From assembly GCA_007127625.1 (NCBI GenBank), contig SKYZ01000454.1, forward strand, positions 1 through 6,169: a stretch of DNA of 6,169 nucleotides, read 5' to 3'. Both the position numbers and the translations under genes were made by a program. Positions 1 to 6,169 of this stretch are shown piece after piece (the first letter of the stretch is position 1; each line of letters opens with the position of its first letter). The notes below the pieces were generated by a model. That model made no database searches. It saw only the letters and a list, made by a program, of their open reading frames with translations, and had not been told where the DNA came from. Source of the DNA: Aquisalimonas sp. (GTDB lineage Bacteria > Pseudomonadota > Gammaproteobacteria > Nitrococcales > Aquisalimonadaceae).

Positions 1-53
1 ATGCGGTGCCGCTTGACCGGATCGACAAGGCAAATCTGGTTCCGGATGTCTGA
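1..53 (+). CDS. rimP: Ribosome maturation factor RimP, C-terminal end only (partial)
   Basis: Only the last 16 codons are present. They are read in the frame starting at base 3 and stop at TGA 51-53. The visible tail ends in IDKANLVPDV, which closely matches the end of E. coli RimP (IQKANLVPHF). RimP helps the 30S ribosomal subunit mature, and its gene sits immediately upstream of nusA in most proteobacteria, as here, with a 45-base gap to the nusA start. The 5' end, the promoter and any upstream tRNA lie outside the window. The identification rests on the short tail motif plus gene order. Confidence 0.85.
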   Translation, partial: AVPLDRIDKANLVPDV

Positions 54-59
54 CAACCC

Positions 60-80
60 GGCGGGTGCACAGAGCCCGTC
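60..80 (+). other. Possible weak hairpin between rimP and nusA
   Basis: Bases 60-66 can pair with 74-80 (core CGGG 62-65 with CCCG 75-78, extended by two G-U wobbles and one G-C pair) around a 7-base loop. It lies just upstream of the nusA ribosome binding site. No T-run follows, so it is not an intrinsic terminator. Such short pairings are common by chance in G+C-rich DNA. Confidence 0.25.
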
Positions 81-98
81 GGGCGTGGAGTCGCAAGC

Positions 99-1601
99 AT
101 GAGCAAAGAGGTTCTGCTGGTTATTGAGGCCATTTCCAACGAGAAGGGCGTTGATCGCGACGTCATTGTCGAAGCGGTCGAGGCGGCCCTGGCCTCCGCC
201 ACCAAGAAGCGCCACCCCGGCGAGATTGACGTGCGCGTGGACGTGGATCGCCGCTCGGGTGAATACAGCACCTTCCGCCGCTGGCAAGTGGTGGAGGATG
301 ACGCCGAAGCGGAGTATCCGGACCAGGTGATGCGTCTGTCCGAGGCGCAGCAGCGGGACCCTTCGCTGCAAGTGGGAGATTTCGTCGAGGAACCCATGGA
401 GTCGGTGGCCTTCGGGCGCATCGCAGCGCAGACGGCCAAGCAGGTCATCGTGCAGAAGGTGCGCGAGGCCGAGCGGGCCAAGGTCGTCGAGGCCTACCAG
501 GACCGGGTCGGCGAGTTGCTCACTGGCGTGGTCAAGAAGGCCGAGCGCGGCAACGTGATCATGGATCTGGGCAGCAACGCCGAGGCACTGATTCCCCGTG
601 AGGAGATGATCCCCCGGGAGGCCTTCCGCGCCGGTGATCGGGTGCGTGGTTATCTCAAGGAGGTGCGCCCGGATGCCCGCGGTCCGCAGCTGTTTGTCTC
701 GCGTACGGCGCCGCAGTTTCTCATTGAACTGTTCGAGCTGGAGGTGCCGGAAGTCGGTCAGGAGCTGATCGACATTCTCGGCGCCGCCCGCGATCCTGGC
801 CTGCGCGCCAAGATTGCGGTGCGCTCCAACGACCCGCGCATCGATCCGGTCGGCGCCTGCGTCGGCATGCGCGGCTCCCGGGTCCAGGCGGTGTCCAACG
901 AGCTCTCCGGCGAGCGTATCGACATCATTCTGTGGGACGAGAATCCGGCCCAGTTCGTCATCAACGCCATGGCACCGGCGGAGGTGCAATCCATCGTGGT
1001 GGACGAGGACTCCGGCAGCATGGACGTCGCCGTGGCGGACGATCAGCTCTCCCAGGCCATCGGTCGTGGCGGCCAGAACGTGCGCTTGGCCAGTGAGCTC
1101 ACCGGTTGGGAGCTCAATGTCATGACCAGCGAGGACGCCCAGGCCAAGAGTCAGGAAGAGGCGCAGAAGGTGCTGGACACCTTCATCGAGACCCTCGGCG
1201 TGGACGAGGAAGTGGCCGGCATCCTGGTGCAGGAAGGCTTCTCGAGCATCGAGGAGGTGGCCTACGTGCCCGCCTCGGAGATGCTGGAAATCGAGGAGTT
1301 CGACGAGGACATCGTCGAGGAACTGCGCTCACGCGCCCGTGATGCCCTGCTGACGCAGATGATTGCGTCCGGCGGTGAGGGTGGCGGCGAGCCCAGCGAC
1401 GATCTGCTGACCATGGAGGGCATGGACGACGATCTGGCGCGGCAGCTTGCTGGCGCCGGTGTAGCCACCATGGAGGATCTGGCGGAACAGGCGGTGGATG
1501 ACGTGGTCGATGCCACCGGTATTGATGCCGAACGCGCGGCGACACTCATCATGAAGGCTCGCGAACCGTGGTTCGCCGAGCAGGAGCAGAAGGAATCCTG
1601 A
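99..1601 (+). CDS. nusA: Transcription termination/antitermination protein NusA
   Basis: NusA binds RNA polymerase and nascent RNA, promotes pausing and hairpin-dependent termination, and takes part in antitermination complexes, including those on rRNA operons. The 500-residue product is collinear with E. coli NusA (495 residues). Residues 1 to about 130 are the polymerase-binding N-terminal domain, with the conserved block ending in [16 protein letters not shown]. An S1 domain starts near 138 ([10 protein letters not shown]). KH1 carries the GMRG loop at 256-259 in [11 protein letters not shown]2 carries GRGG at 322-325 in [12 protein letters not shown]. Two acidic repeats follow, about 359-420 and 434-492, ending near PWF. 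The second repeat is the part that contacts the polymerase alpha C-terminal domain in E. coli and is lacking in many other phyla. The ATG start is supported by TGGAG at 86-90, eight bases upstream, and by alignment with the E. coli N-terminus. No defects are seen. Confidence 0.98.
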   Translation: MSKEVLLVIEAISNEKGVDRDVIVEAVEAALASATKKRHPGEIDVRVDVDRRSGEYSTFRRWQVVEDDAEAEYPDQVMRLSEAQQRDPSLQVGDFVEEPMESVAFGRIAAQTAKQVIVQKVREAERAKVVEAYQDRVGELLTGVVKKAERGNVIMDLGSNAEALIPREEMIPREAFRAGDRVRGYLKEVRPDARGPQLFVSRTAPQFLIELFELEVPEVGQELIDILGAARDPGLRAKIAVRSNDPRIDPVGACVGMRGSRVQAVSNELSGERIDIILWDENPAQFVINAMAPAEVQSIVVDEDSGSMDVAVADDQLSQAIGRGGQNVRLASELTGWELNVMTSEDAQAKSQEEAQKVLDTFIETLGVDEEVAGILVQEGFSSIEEVAYVPASEMLEIEEFDEDIVEELRSRARDALLTQMIASGGEGGGEPSDDLLTMEGMDDDLARQLAGAGVATMEDLAEQAVDDVVDATGIDAERAATLIMKAREPWFAEQEQKES

Positions 1602-1611
1602 TCCGTGGTGT

Positions 1612-1628
1612 GGGCGCCGCTGGCGCCC
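1612..1628 (+). repeat. Perfect GC hairpin in the nusA-infB gap
   Basis: GGGCGCC (1612-1618) and GGCGCCC (1622-1628) form a perfect seven-pair stem with a three-base loop GCT, starting 10 bases after the nusA stop codon. No T-run follows (the next bases are TGCTCGG), so it is not a classical intrinsic terminator, and infB must be transcribed through it. It could protect the nusA mRNA 3' end or act as a processing or pause site. Function is inference; the inverted repeat is seen directly. Confidence 0.6.
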
Positions 1629-1686
1629 TGCTCGGGATGCGGCTGCGGGCCGTAGTGAACGACGACCAGGATTCGGGGAGAAACGC

Positions 1687-4359
1687 ATGTCGGAAGTGAC
1701 AGTCAAGCAGTTTGCGGAAACGGTCGGTACGCCGGTGGAGCGGCTGCTGTCGCAGCTCAGCGAGGCGGGTGTCGAGGTGACCGATGCGGAGTCCGTGCTC
1801 ACGGACGACGACAAGGCGGCCCTGCTGACCTATCTGCAGAAATCCCGCGGCGGCGGCGAAGCGGATGAGTCCGGCCCCCGCAAGGTGACGCTGCGCCGCA
1901 AGAGCACCAGCCAGATCAAGCTTCCGACGGGCGGTGGCGGCGCGCGCGGTGCCCGCGGCAGCGCCGGTTCGCGGACCGTGAACGTGGAAGTGCGCAAGAA
2001 GCGCACCTACGTCAAGCGCGAGGACATCGAAGCACAACGCGAGCGCCTCGAGGCGGAACAGCGCGAGGCCGAGGAGGCCCGCCAGGCCGCAGAGGAGCGC
2101 GCGCAGCGGGAGGCCGAGGAACAGGTGGCAGCCGAGACGCCACCGGAGCCAGCCGTCGAGGAATCCGCCGAGCCCACCTCCGAAGCGGCCGAAGGCGCAA
2201 GTGCGGAGGATGGCGCTGCAGCGGTGGCTGCCGAGGTGGCGGAGTCAGAGTCCCCGGCCGATGCCGCCGCCGAGCAGGGTGAAGATGCCGAAGCGGCTCC
2301 CGCGGAAGAAGCCCTTGCCGAGCCTGCGGCCAAGGAGGAGCCGCCGGTGGCTGATCCCGCGACGCTGGAAGCTGAGTCCACCAGCACCACCAAGCGCAAG
2401 AAGGCCAAGGGCAAGGAACGTGCTCGTGATGACGAGGACGAGAACAAGGGTCGCAAGGGCAAGGGCCGCAAGGGCCGTGAAGGTCGCGACGAGCTGCACG
2501 TCTCCCCGGGGCGCTCCGCGGGCAAGCGTGGCAAGCGCAAGGAGCGCGGCAGCGGCGCCGCCAGCTCACTGCAGCATGGTTTCGAGAAGCCCACTGCCCC
2601 GGTGGTGCGCGAAGTGGAGATTCCCGAGTCCATTACCGTCGGCGAACTGGCCCAGCGGATGAGCGTCAAGGCGCCGGTGCTGATCAAGGAAATGATGAAG
2701 CAGGGCGTGATGGCCACCATCAACCAGGCGGTTGATCAGGAAACCGCCGTGTTGCTGGTTGAGGAGCTGGGCCACAAGCCCAAGATCGTCAACGAGTACG
2801 CCCTGGAAGAGGAAGTTGTCAGCGAGGCCGCCGAGCCAGAGGGCGAGAAGCGGCCGCGTCCGCCGGTGGTCACCATCATGGGGCACGTGGATCACGGCAA
2901 GACCTCGGTGCTGGACTTCATCCGTCGTGCCAAGGTGGCTGACTCCGAGGCGGGTGGCATTACCCAGCACATCGGTGCCTATCACGCCACCACCGAGCGC
3001 GGCACGGTGACCTTCCTGGATACTCCGGGGCACCAGGCGTTTACCGCCATGCGTGCACGGGGTGCGCAGATCACCGACGTGGTGGTGCTGGTGGTGGCCG
3101 CCGATGACGGCGTCATGCCGCAGACCGAGGAGGCGATCCAGCACGCCCGGGCGGCCGGTGTACCCATCGTCGTGGCCGTGAACAAGATGGACAAGCCGGA
3201 TGCCGATCCGGATCGGGTCAAGCAGGAACTTGCCAAGTACGAGGTCATCCCGGAGGAATGGGGCGGCGATACCCAGTTCGTCCACGTGTCCGCGAAGACC
3301 GGCGATGGCCTGGAAGAGTTGCTGGAAGCCATCATTCTCCAGGCAGAGCTACTGGAGCTGCAGGCGGTGGTGGACTGTGCGGCCACCGGGATTGTCGTCG
3401 AGTCCAGCCTGGACAAGGGGCGTGGCCCGGTGGCCACGGTGCTGGTCCAGAACGGCGAGCTGCACAAGGGGGATGTCATCCTCTCGGGCGTGGAGTATGG
3501 CCGCGTGCGCGCCATGCTCGACGAGAACGGCCGCCAGGTGGACAAGGCCGGGCCGTCCATTCCGGTGGTGGTGCTGGGCCTGTCCGGCCTGCCCAACTCC
3601 GGTGATGACGTGATGGTGCTGAAGGATGAGCGCAAGGCCCGGGAAGTGGCCGAAATGCGCCAGGAGCGTCAGCGCGAGAAGCGGCTGCAGCAGCAGAAGG
3701 CCGCGCGCATGGACGAACTCTTCAGCCAGATGAAGTCCGACGAAGTCAACCAGGTCAACATCCTCCTGAAGGCGGACGTGCAGGGCAGCGCCGAGGCGCT
3801 GAGTCAGTCCTTGACCGATCTGTCCAACGACGAGGTCAAGGTCCATGTGATCCAGACCGGCGTCGGCGGCATCAACGAGTCGGACGTCAACCTGGCCATC
3901 GCCTCCAGTGCCATCCTCATCGGCTTCAACGTCCGTGCCGACGCAGCGGCGCGCAAGCTGATCCGTGAGCATGAAGTGGATGTGCACTATTACAGTGTCA
4001 TCTACGAGGCCATCGACGAGGTCAAGAAGGCCATCAGCGGCATGCTGGAGCCGGAGGTCAAGGAAGAGATTATCGGTCTTGCCGCGGTGCAGGACGTGTT
4101 CAAGTCCTCCAAGCTCGGGGCCATCGCCGGCTGCCTGGTGGAAGAGGGCGTGGTGCGTCGTCGCTGTCCCATCCGCGTGCTGCGGGACAACGTGGTGATC
4201 TACGAGGGTCAGCTGGAGTCGCTGCGCCGCTACAAGGACGACGTCAACGAAGTCCGCTCCGGCACCGAATGTGGCATCGGAGTGAAGAACTACAACGACG
4301 TCAAGGTCGGCGACCAGATCGAGTGCTTCGAGCGCTACGAAGTGGCCCGCTCGCTGTAA
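1687..4359 (+). CDS. infB: Translation initiation factor IF-2
   Basis: IF2 is the GTPase that brings fMet-tRNA to the 30S subunit and promotes 50S joining. The product is 890 residues, the same length as E. coli IF2. Residues 1 to about 52 form the small N-terminal IF2_N domain. Residues about 112-235 are a charged, Ala/Glu-rich and probably extended or coiled linker. Residues about 236-290 are strongly basic ([14 protein letters not shown] type). A second IF2_N-like domain covers about 309-365. The G domain follows, with G1 GHVDHGKT 399-406, switch I GGIT 423-426, G3 DTPGH 445-449, G4 NKMD 499-502 and G5 SAK 535-537. The C-terminus carries the fMet-tRNA-binding C2 domain with the conserved block [12 protein letters not shown] and a [14 protein letters not shown] motif. 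The ATG is preceded by GGGGAG at 1675-1680, six bases upstream. No AUG codon occurs between codons 1 and 325, so any internal start would need GTG. Confidence 0.98.
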   Translation: MSEVTVKQFAETVGTPVERLLSQLSEAGVEVTDAESVLTDDDKAALLTYLQKSRGGGEADESGPRKVTLRRKSTSQIKLPTGGGGARGARGSAGSRTVNVEVRKKRTYVKREDIEAQRERLEAEQREAEEARQAAEERAQREAEEQVAAETPPEPAVEESAEPTSEAAEGASAEDGAAAVAAEVAESESPADAAAEQGEDAEAAPAEEALAEPAAKEEPPVADPATLEAESTSTTKRKKAKGKERARDDEDENKGRKGKGRKGREGRDELHVSPGRSAGKRGKRKERGSGAASSLQHGFEKPTAPVVREVEIPESITVGELAQRMSVKAPVLIKEMMKQGVMATINQAVDQETAVLLVEELGHKPKIVNEYALEEEVVSEAAEPEGEKRPRPPVVTIMGHVDHGKTSVLDFIRRAKVADSEAGGITQHIGAYHATTERGTVTFLDTPGHQAFTAMRARGAQITDVVVLVVAADDGVMPQTEEAIQHARAAGVPIVVAVNKMDKPDADPDRVKQELAKYEVIPEEWGGDTQFVHVSAKTGDGLEELLEAIILQAELLELQAVVDCAATGIVVESSLDKGRGPVATVLVQNGELHKGDVILSGVEYGRVRAMLDENGRQVDKAGPSIPVVVLGLSGLPNSGDDVMVLKDERKAREVAEMRQERQREKRLQQQKAARMDELFSQMKSDEVNQVNILLKADVQGSAEALSQSLTDLSNDEVKVHVIQTGVGGINESDVNLAIASSAILIGFNVRADAAARKLIREHEVDVHYYSVIYEAIDEVKKAISGMLEPEVKEEIIGLAAVQDVFKSSKLGAIAGCLVEEGVVRRRCPIRVLRDNVVIYEGQLESLRRYKDDVNEVRSGTECGIGVKNYNDVKVGDQIECFERYEVARSL
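2332..2349 (+). promoter_or_regulatory. Candidate internal ribosome binding site and GTG start inside infB
   Basis: AAGGAGG at 2332-2338 matches the canonical Shine-Dalgarno core over seven bases and lies eight bases before an in-frame GTG at 2347-2349 (codon Val221). Initiation there would give an IF2 form of about 670 residues that lacks the first N-terminal domain and acidic linker but keeps the basic region, second N domain, G domain and fMet-tRNA-binding part. E. coli infB is known to make shorter IF2 forms from in-frame internal starts near codons 158-165. The caveat is that AAG GAG GAG simply encodes Lys-Glu-Glu, so the match could be a by-product of the protein sequence. Confidence 0.4.
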
Positions 4360-4374
4360 GGCCAACGCAGGAAA

Positions 4375-4388
4375 GACGCACAGGCGTC
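4375..4388 (+). repeat. Small hairpin directly upstream of the rbfA ribosome binding site
   Basis: GACGC (4375-4379) and GCGTC (4384-4388) form a perfect five-pair stem with an ACAG loop. It lies in the 44-base infB-rbfA gap and ends exactly where the rbfA Shine-Dalgarno sequence begins. It could tune access to that site or mark a processing position. No T-run follows. A stem this short can occur by chance. Confidence 0.35.
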
Positions 4389-4395
4389 GGGAAGG
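4389..4395 (+). promoter_or_regulatory. rbfA ribosome binding site that fixes the start codon
   Basis: GGGAAGG lies eight bases before ATG 4404. This, with the family-typical beginning MAKE, selects 4404 over the in-frame ATG at 4269. The upstream ATG lies inside infB and would add 45 residues that merely read infB in another frame. Confidence 0.75.
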
Positions 4396-4403
4396 TTAGT
4401 CGC

Positions 4404-4781
4404 ATGGCGAAGGAAACACCCCGCACCCGGCGCGTGGCGGAGCAGCTGCAGCGGGAGCTGGCGGAGACCATCCGCGACGAGATCCGGGACCCCCGCGTGG
4501 GCTCGGTCACCGTCTCCGGGGTGCAGGTCGGGCGGGATCTGGCCCACGCCAAGGTGTACATGACCGTGCTGGGCGCCGATGCCGCCGCCAGCGAGGAGGC
4601 TGCGGCGGTGCTGAACAACGCCGCCGGTTTCCTGCGCCGCGAATTGGCGCGCCGGGTCCGGCTGCGCACTGTGCCGGCCATGAAGTTCATTCGCGACCCG
4701 TCCTTTGACCGTGGCGCGCATCTGTCCAATCTCATCGATCGCGCGGTGGACGAAGACGCCGAGCGTGGCAACAACGAGTGA
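4404..4781 (+). CDS. rbfA: Ribosome-binding factor A
   Basis: RbfA is a small KH-fold protein that binds immature 30S subunits and supports processing and maturation of 16S rRNA, especially in the cold. The product has 125 residues (E. coli 133). It shows the family pattern: an N-terminal helix with [14 protein letters not shown], the block [24 protein letters not shown], a helix-kink-helix with the Ala-x-Gly kink at A73-A74-G75, and a basic helix followed by [12 protein letters not shown] and a closing helix with LSNLID. The C-terminal tail is shorter than in E. coli. The start at 4404 is chosen from the ribosome binding site just upstream and the MAKE beginning shared with E. coli RbfA. Its stop codon lies 12 bases before truB, in the same reading frame. 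Confidence 0.95.
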   Translation: MAKETPRTRRVAEQLQRELAETIRDEIRDPRVGSVTVSGVQVGRDLAHAKVYMTVLGADAAASEEAAAVLNNAAGFLRRELARRVRLRTVPAMKFIRDPSFDRGAHLSNLIDRAVDEDAERGNNE

Positions 4782-4793
4782 CCCCGCATAGCC

Positions 4794-5702
4794 GTGGCAG
4801 CCAAACGACAGCGACGCAAGGTGAACGGCATTCTGCTGCTGGACAAGCCCACCGGCGGCAGTTCCAACAAGGTGCTGCAACGGGTCAAGTGGCTGTTCAA
4901 CGCCCGCAAGGCAGGCCACACCGGCAGCCTGGATCCCCTGGCCACGGGCCTGCTGCCACTGTGCTTCGGAGAGGCCACCAAGGTTTCCGGGTTCCTGCTG
5001 GATGCCGACAAGCACTACCGGGTGCGTTGCCGCCTGGGGCAGACCACCAACACCGCCGATGCCGAGGGCGAACTCCTGAGCGAGCGCCCGGTGCCGGTGC
5101 TCGACGAAGCCACCATCGGCGACGTGCTGCAGCGGTTTCTGGGTGAGCAGGACCAGGTGCCGCCCATGTACTCCGCGGTGAAGCACCAGGGCGAGCGCCT
5201 GTACCGCATCGCCCGCCGGGGTGAAGAGGTGGAGCGCAAGGCCCGCCGGATCCGGATTCTCGCCCTGCAACTGGTCGAGTTGGGACAGGCAGAGTTCACC
5301 CTGGACGTGCACTGCTCCAAGGGCACCTATGTGCGCACGCTGGCGGAGGAGATCGGTGAGGCGCTGGGTTGCGGCGCACATGTGACGGCACTGCGCCGTA
5401 CCGGGCTTGGCCCGTTCACCGACCAGCCCATGGTGACCATGGAGCAGGTGGAGGCCGCCGCCGAACAGGGCTTCGGTGCCCTGGACGATCTGCTGCTGCC
5501 GCCCGAGGCCGGGCTCGTGGACTGGCCCGGTGTCACCCTGGACGCGGACAGTACCCACTTCCTGCTGCTGGGCCAGGCCGTGTTCGTGCCCCGGGCGCCG
5601 GATGCGGAGTGGCTGCGCCTGTTCGGTCCGGACGGCTTCCTGGGCATGGGCGTGATGCTGGATGACGGTCGGGTGGCGCCGCGGCGCCTCATGGCCGGCT
5701 AA
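4794..5702 (+). CDS. truB: tRNA pseudouridine(55) synthase TruB
   Basis: TruB isomerises uridine 55 in the T-loop of elongator tRNAs to pseudouridine and also acts as a tRNA folding chaperone. The 302-residue product (E. coli 314) begins with a basic stretch and [10 protein letters not shown]. The catalytic motif [12 protein letters not shown] contains the nucleophile Asp47. The conserved active-site tyrosine is Tyr75 in KHYRV, and the conserved arginine is Arg181 in KGTYVRT. Residues about 245-302 form the C-terminal PUA-like domain, ending with the conserved GRVAPRRL. The start is GTG at 4794. In this frame the only codons between the rbfA stop and this GTG are CCC, CGC, ATA and GCC, so no ATG is possible, and the next GTG (4821) would trim the N-terminus. 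No clear Shine-Dalgarno precedes it, so translation is probably coupled to rbfA. Confidence 0.96.
   Translation: MAAKRQRRKVNGILLLDKPTGGSSNKVLQRVKWLFNARKAGHTGSLDPLATGLLPLCFGEATKVSGFLLDADKHYRVRCRLGQTTNTADAEGELLSERPVPVLDEATIGDVLQRFLGEQDQVPPMYSAVKHQGERLYRIARRGEEVERKARRIRILALQLVELGQAEFTLDVHCSKGTYVRTLAEEIGEALGCGAHVTALRRTGLGPFTDQPMVTMEQVEAAAEQGFGALDDLLLPPEAGLVDWPGVTLDADSTHFLLLGQAVFVPRAPDAEWLRLFGPDGFLGMGVMLDDGRVAPRRLMAG
5675..5688 (+). repeat. 14-base perfect palindrome at the 3' end of truB
   Basis: Two GGCGCC units separated by GC form a perfect 14-base palindrome, which as RNA can fold into a five-pair stem with a CGCG loop. It encodes part of the conserved VAPRR motif of TruB, so protein constraint plus GC-rich codon choice could explain it fully. 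It ends 14 bases before the end of the truB stop codon. No T-run follows. Confidence 0.5.
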
Positions 5703-5748
5703 GGGTAAAGGCGAAGGGCAAAAATTCCGGGAGTCAGGCGTGTTTAGC

Positions 5749-5777
5749 TTGTCGCCCCGCAGGTGCGCCGCTACAAT
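5749..5777 (+). promoter_or_regulatory. Predicted sigma70-type promoter for rpsO (and pnp)
   Basis: A -35 box TTGTCG (5749-5754, four of six consensus matches) is separated by exactly 17 bases from a -10 box TACAAT (5772-5777, five of six). Transcription would begin around 5784-5786, giving rpsO a leader of about 36 bases. An A+T-rich patch AAAAATT (5720-5726) lies further upstream. E. coli also has a promoter between truB and rpsO, so the position fits. The boxes are seen in the sequence; activity is inferred. Confidence 0.75.
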
Positions 5778-5783
5778 AGCGGC
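5767..5783 (+). repeat. Perfect inverted repeat enclosing the rpsO -10 box
   Basis: GCCGCT (5767-5772) and AGCGGC (5778-5783) are exact inverted copies separated by ACAAT, so the first base of TACAAT lies in the left arm and the rest is the spacer. From the predicted start near 5784 the repeat would not be transcribed, but it would form a six-pair hairpin in transcripts reading through from truB. It could be an operator, a cruciform-prone element or chance. Confidence 0.55.
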
Positions 5784-5820
5784 CCTTCAGGAAAGTGGAC
5801 GGAATACCAGGAGTCATTTG

Positions 5821-6090
5821 ATGTCGCTGACGGCCGAAAAGAAATCGGAGATCGTGAACGAGCACAAGCGCTCGGAAGGGGATACCGGTTCCCCGGAAGT
5901 CCAGATCGCGCTGCTTACTCACCGCATCGCCCACCTCACCCAGCACTTCGCGGATCACAAGCAGGATCACCACTCCCGCCGAGGTCTGCTGAAGCTGGTG
6001 AACCAGCGTCGCAAGCTGCTCGACTATCTGAATCGTAAGGACCGCGAACGCTATCAGGCGATCGTGGCCAAGCTCGGTCTGCGCAAGTAA
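5821..6090 (+). CDS. rpsO: 30S ribosomal protein S15
   Basis: S15 is a primary binding protein of the central domain of 16S rRNA and forms a bridge to the 50S subunit. The product has 89 residues, the same as E. coli, and is collinear with it. Known rRNA-contacting positions are all present: Thr22 and Gly23 in DTGSPEVQ, Gln28, His42, Asp49 and Ser52 in DHHSRRGLL. The C-terminal helix shows QRRKLLDYL and ends in LGLRK. ATG 5821 is preceded by AGGAG at 5809-5813, seven bases upstream; a longer in-frame reading upstream would start inside truB and is not credible. In E. coli S15 represses its own mRNA through a leader pseudoknot. I could not recognise that structure in the short leader here. Confidence 0.98.
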   Translation: MSLTAEKKSEIVNEHKRSEGDTGSPEVQIALLTHRIAHLTQHFADHKQDHHSRRGLLKLVNQRRKLLDYLNRKDRERYQAIVAKLGLRK

Positions 6091-6107
6091 GGCGCCGGCG
6101 CCATTTT
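6091..6107 (+). terminator. Weak terminator- or attenuator-like palindrome after rpsO
   Basis: GGCGCCGGCGCC (6091-6102) directly follows the rpsO stop codon and is a perfect 12-base palindrome, followed by A and TTTT (6104-6107). As RNA it can form only about four pairs with a CCGG loop, which is short for an intrinsic terminator. Partial attenuation before pnp, as with the E. coli terminator after rpsO, is possible but uncertain. It could equally be an mRNA end-stabilising or processing element. Confidence 0.35.
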
Positions 6108-6117
6108 CCCGCAGGCA

Positions 6118-6122
6118 GAGGA
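6118..6122 (+). promoter_or_regulatory. pnp ribosome binding site
   Basis: GAGGA lies nine bases before GTG 6132. It supports that GTG as the pnp start, since the in-frame codons just upstream (GGA, TCA, GTC, GCT) include no usual start codon. Confidence 0.65.
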
Positions 6123-6131
6123 TCAGTCGCT

Positions 6132-6169
6132 GTGGAATCAGTAAAGAAGTCTTTCCAGTACGGCGAACA
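6132..6169 (+). CDS. pnp: Polyribonucleotide nucleotidyltransferase (PNPase), N-terminal start only (partial)
   Basis: The window ends 12 codons into this gene. The visible start MESVKKSFQYGE resembles the PNPase N-terminus (E. coli MLNPIVRKFQYGQ), sharing the K-x-FQYG block. PNPase is a phosphorolytic 3'-to-5' exoribonuclease of the RNA degradosome, and its gene follows rpsO in most bacteria, as here. Translation starts at GTG with a GAGGA ribosome binding site. The catalytic, KH and S1 domains lie outside the window. The call relies on the short motif plus gene order, which together are convincing. Confidence 0.88.
   Translation, partial: MESVKKSFQYGE

Noticed and set aside
2125..2127. GTG codon 147 of infB as an internal start
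   Set aside because: Purine-rich sequences precede it at either rather short or rather long spacing, so it is clearly weaker than the site at 2347.
2440..2490. Repetitive AAGGGC/CGCAAG-type sequence within infB
   Set aside because: It encodes the basic low-complexity linker of IF2 (Lys-Gly-Arg-Lys type) and needs no explanation as a DNA repeat element.
3087..3094. GCTGGTGG, identical to the E. coli Chi octamer
   Set aside because: It encodes part of the Val-rich strand in the IF2 G domain, and one copy in GTG-rich codons is expected by chance. Chi in this organism is unknown.
3349..4365. Long open frame on the minus strand (338 codons) opposite infB
   Set aside because: It lies wholly opposite the conserved infB coding region, is rich in His, Leu and Val as typical for antisense shadows of GC-rich genes, and shows no recognisable domain.
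4269..4403. Upstream extension of rbfA by 45 codons
   Set aside because: This stretch reads the end of infB in another frame. The ribosome binding site at 4389-4395 and the MAKE start favour 4404.
4335..5558. Long open frame on the minus strand (407 codons) opposite rbfA and truB
   Set aside because: It spans two clearly real genes on the opposite strand plus the gap between them, with a His/Gln/Gly-rich composition and no known motif. It is a shadow of codon bias.
5662..5820. Upstream extension of rpsO into the end of truB
   Set aside because: S15 is 89 residues in E. coli and aligns from ATG 5821, which has a good ribosome binding site; the extension crosses the promoter and the truB end.
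1..6169. Mobile elements, CRISPR arrays, tRNA or rRNA genes, or a novel accessory system
   Set aside because: The whole window is explained by the conserved rimP-nusA-infB-rbfA-truB-rpsO-pnp cluster with short gaps. No insertion boundaries, spaced direct repeats or RNA gene signatures were seen.

Overview
The window is a stretch of conserved bacterial chromosome carrying the transcription/translation cluster rimP (3' end) - nusA - infB - rbfA - truB - rpsO - pnp (5' end), all on the + strand. Gene order and close protein similarity to the E. coli counterparts (NusA with both C-terminal acidic repeats, an 890-residue IF2, an 89-residue S15) point to a gammaproteobacterium. The DNA is G+C-rich with mostly G or C in third codon positions, which suggests a high-GC lineage such as the Ectothiorhodospiraceae/Chromatiales side of the class. 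That finer placement is a guess from composition and protein flavour only.

Layout: the last 16 codons of rimP end at 53. nusA occupies 99-1601. An 85-base gap with a perfect GC hairpin leads to infB (1687-4359). A 44-base gap with a small hairpin next to the ribosome binding site leads to rbfA (4404-4781). truB (4794-5702, GTG start) follows after 12 bases. A 118-base gap, the longest in the window, holds a good sigma70-type promoter for rpsO (5821-6090). After 41 bases pnp starts with GTG at 6132 and runs off the window. No gene-free stretch exceeds 118 bases, and the opposite strand holds only shadow ORFs.

The genes work together on RNA. RimP, RbfA and S15 (RpsO) serve 30S subunit assembly. 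IF2 drives initiation. TruB makes pseudouridine 55 in tRNA. NusA controls RNA polymerase pausing, termination and antitermination. PNPase degrades and processes RNA. The near absence of terminators fits one long polycistronic transcript, reinforced by an internal promoter before rpsO.

I do not see a new biological system here; this is a housekeeping operon. The points worth a second look are regulatory: a near-perfect internal Shine-Dalgarno plus GTG inside infB that could start a short IF2 isoform, the rpsO promoter whose -10 box sits inside a perfect inverted repeat, paired GGCGCC palindromes at three gene ends, and a very short rpsO-pnp spacer that seems to lack the long RNase III hairpin known from E. 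coli.
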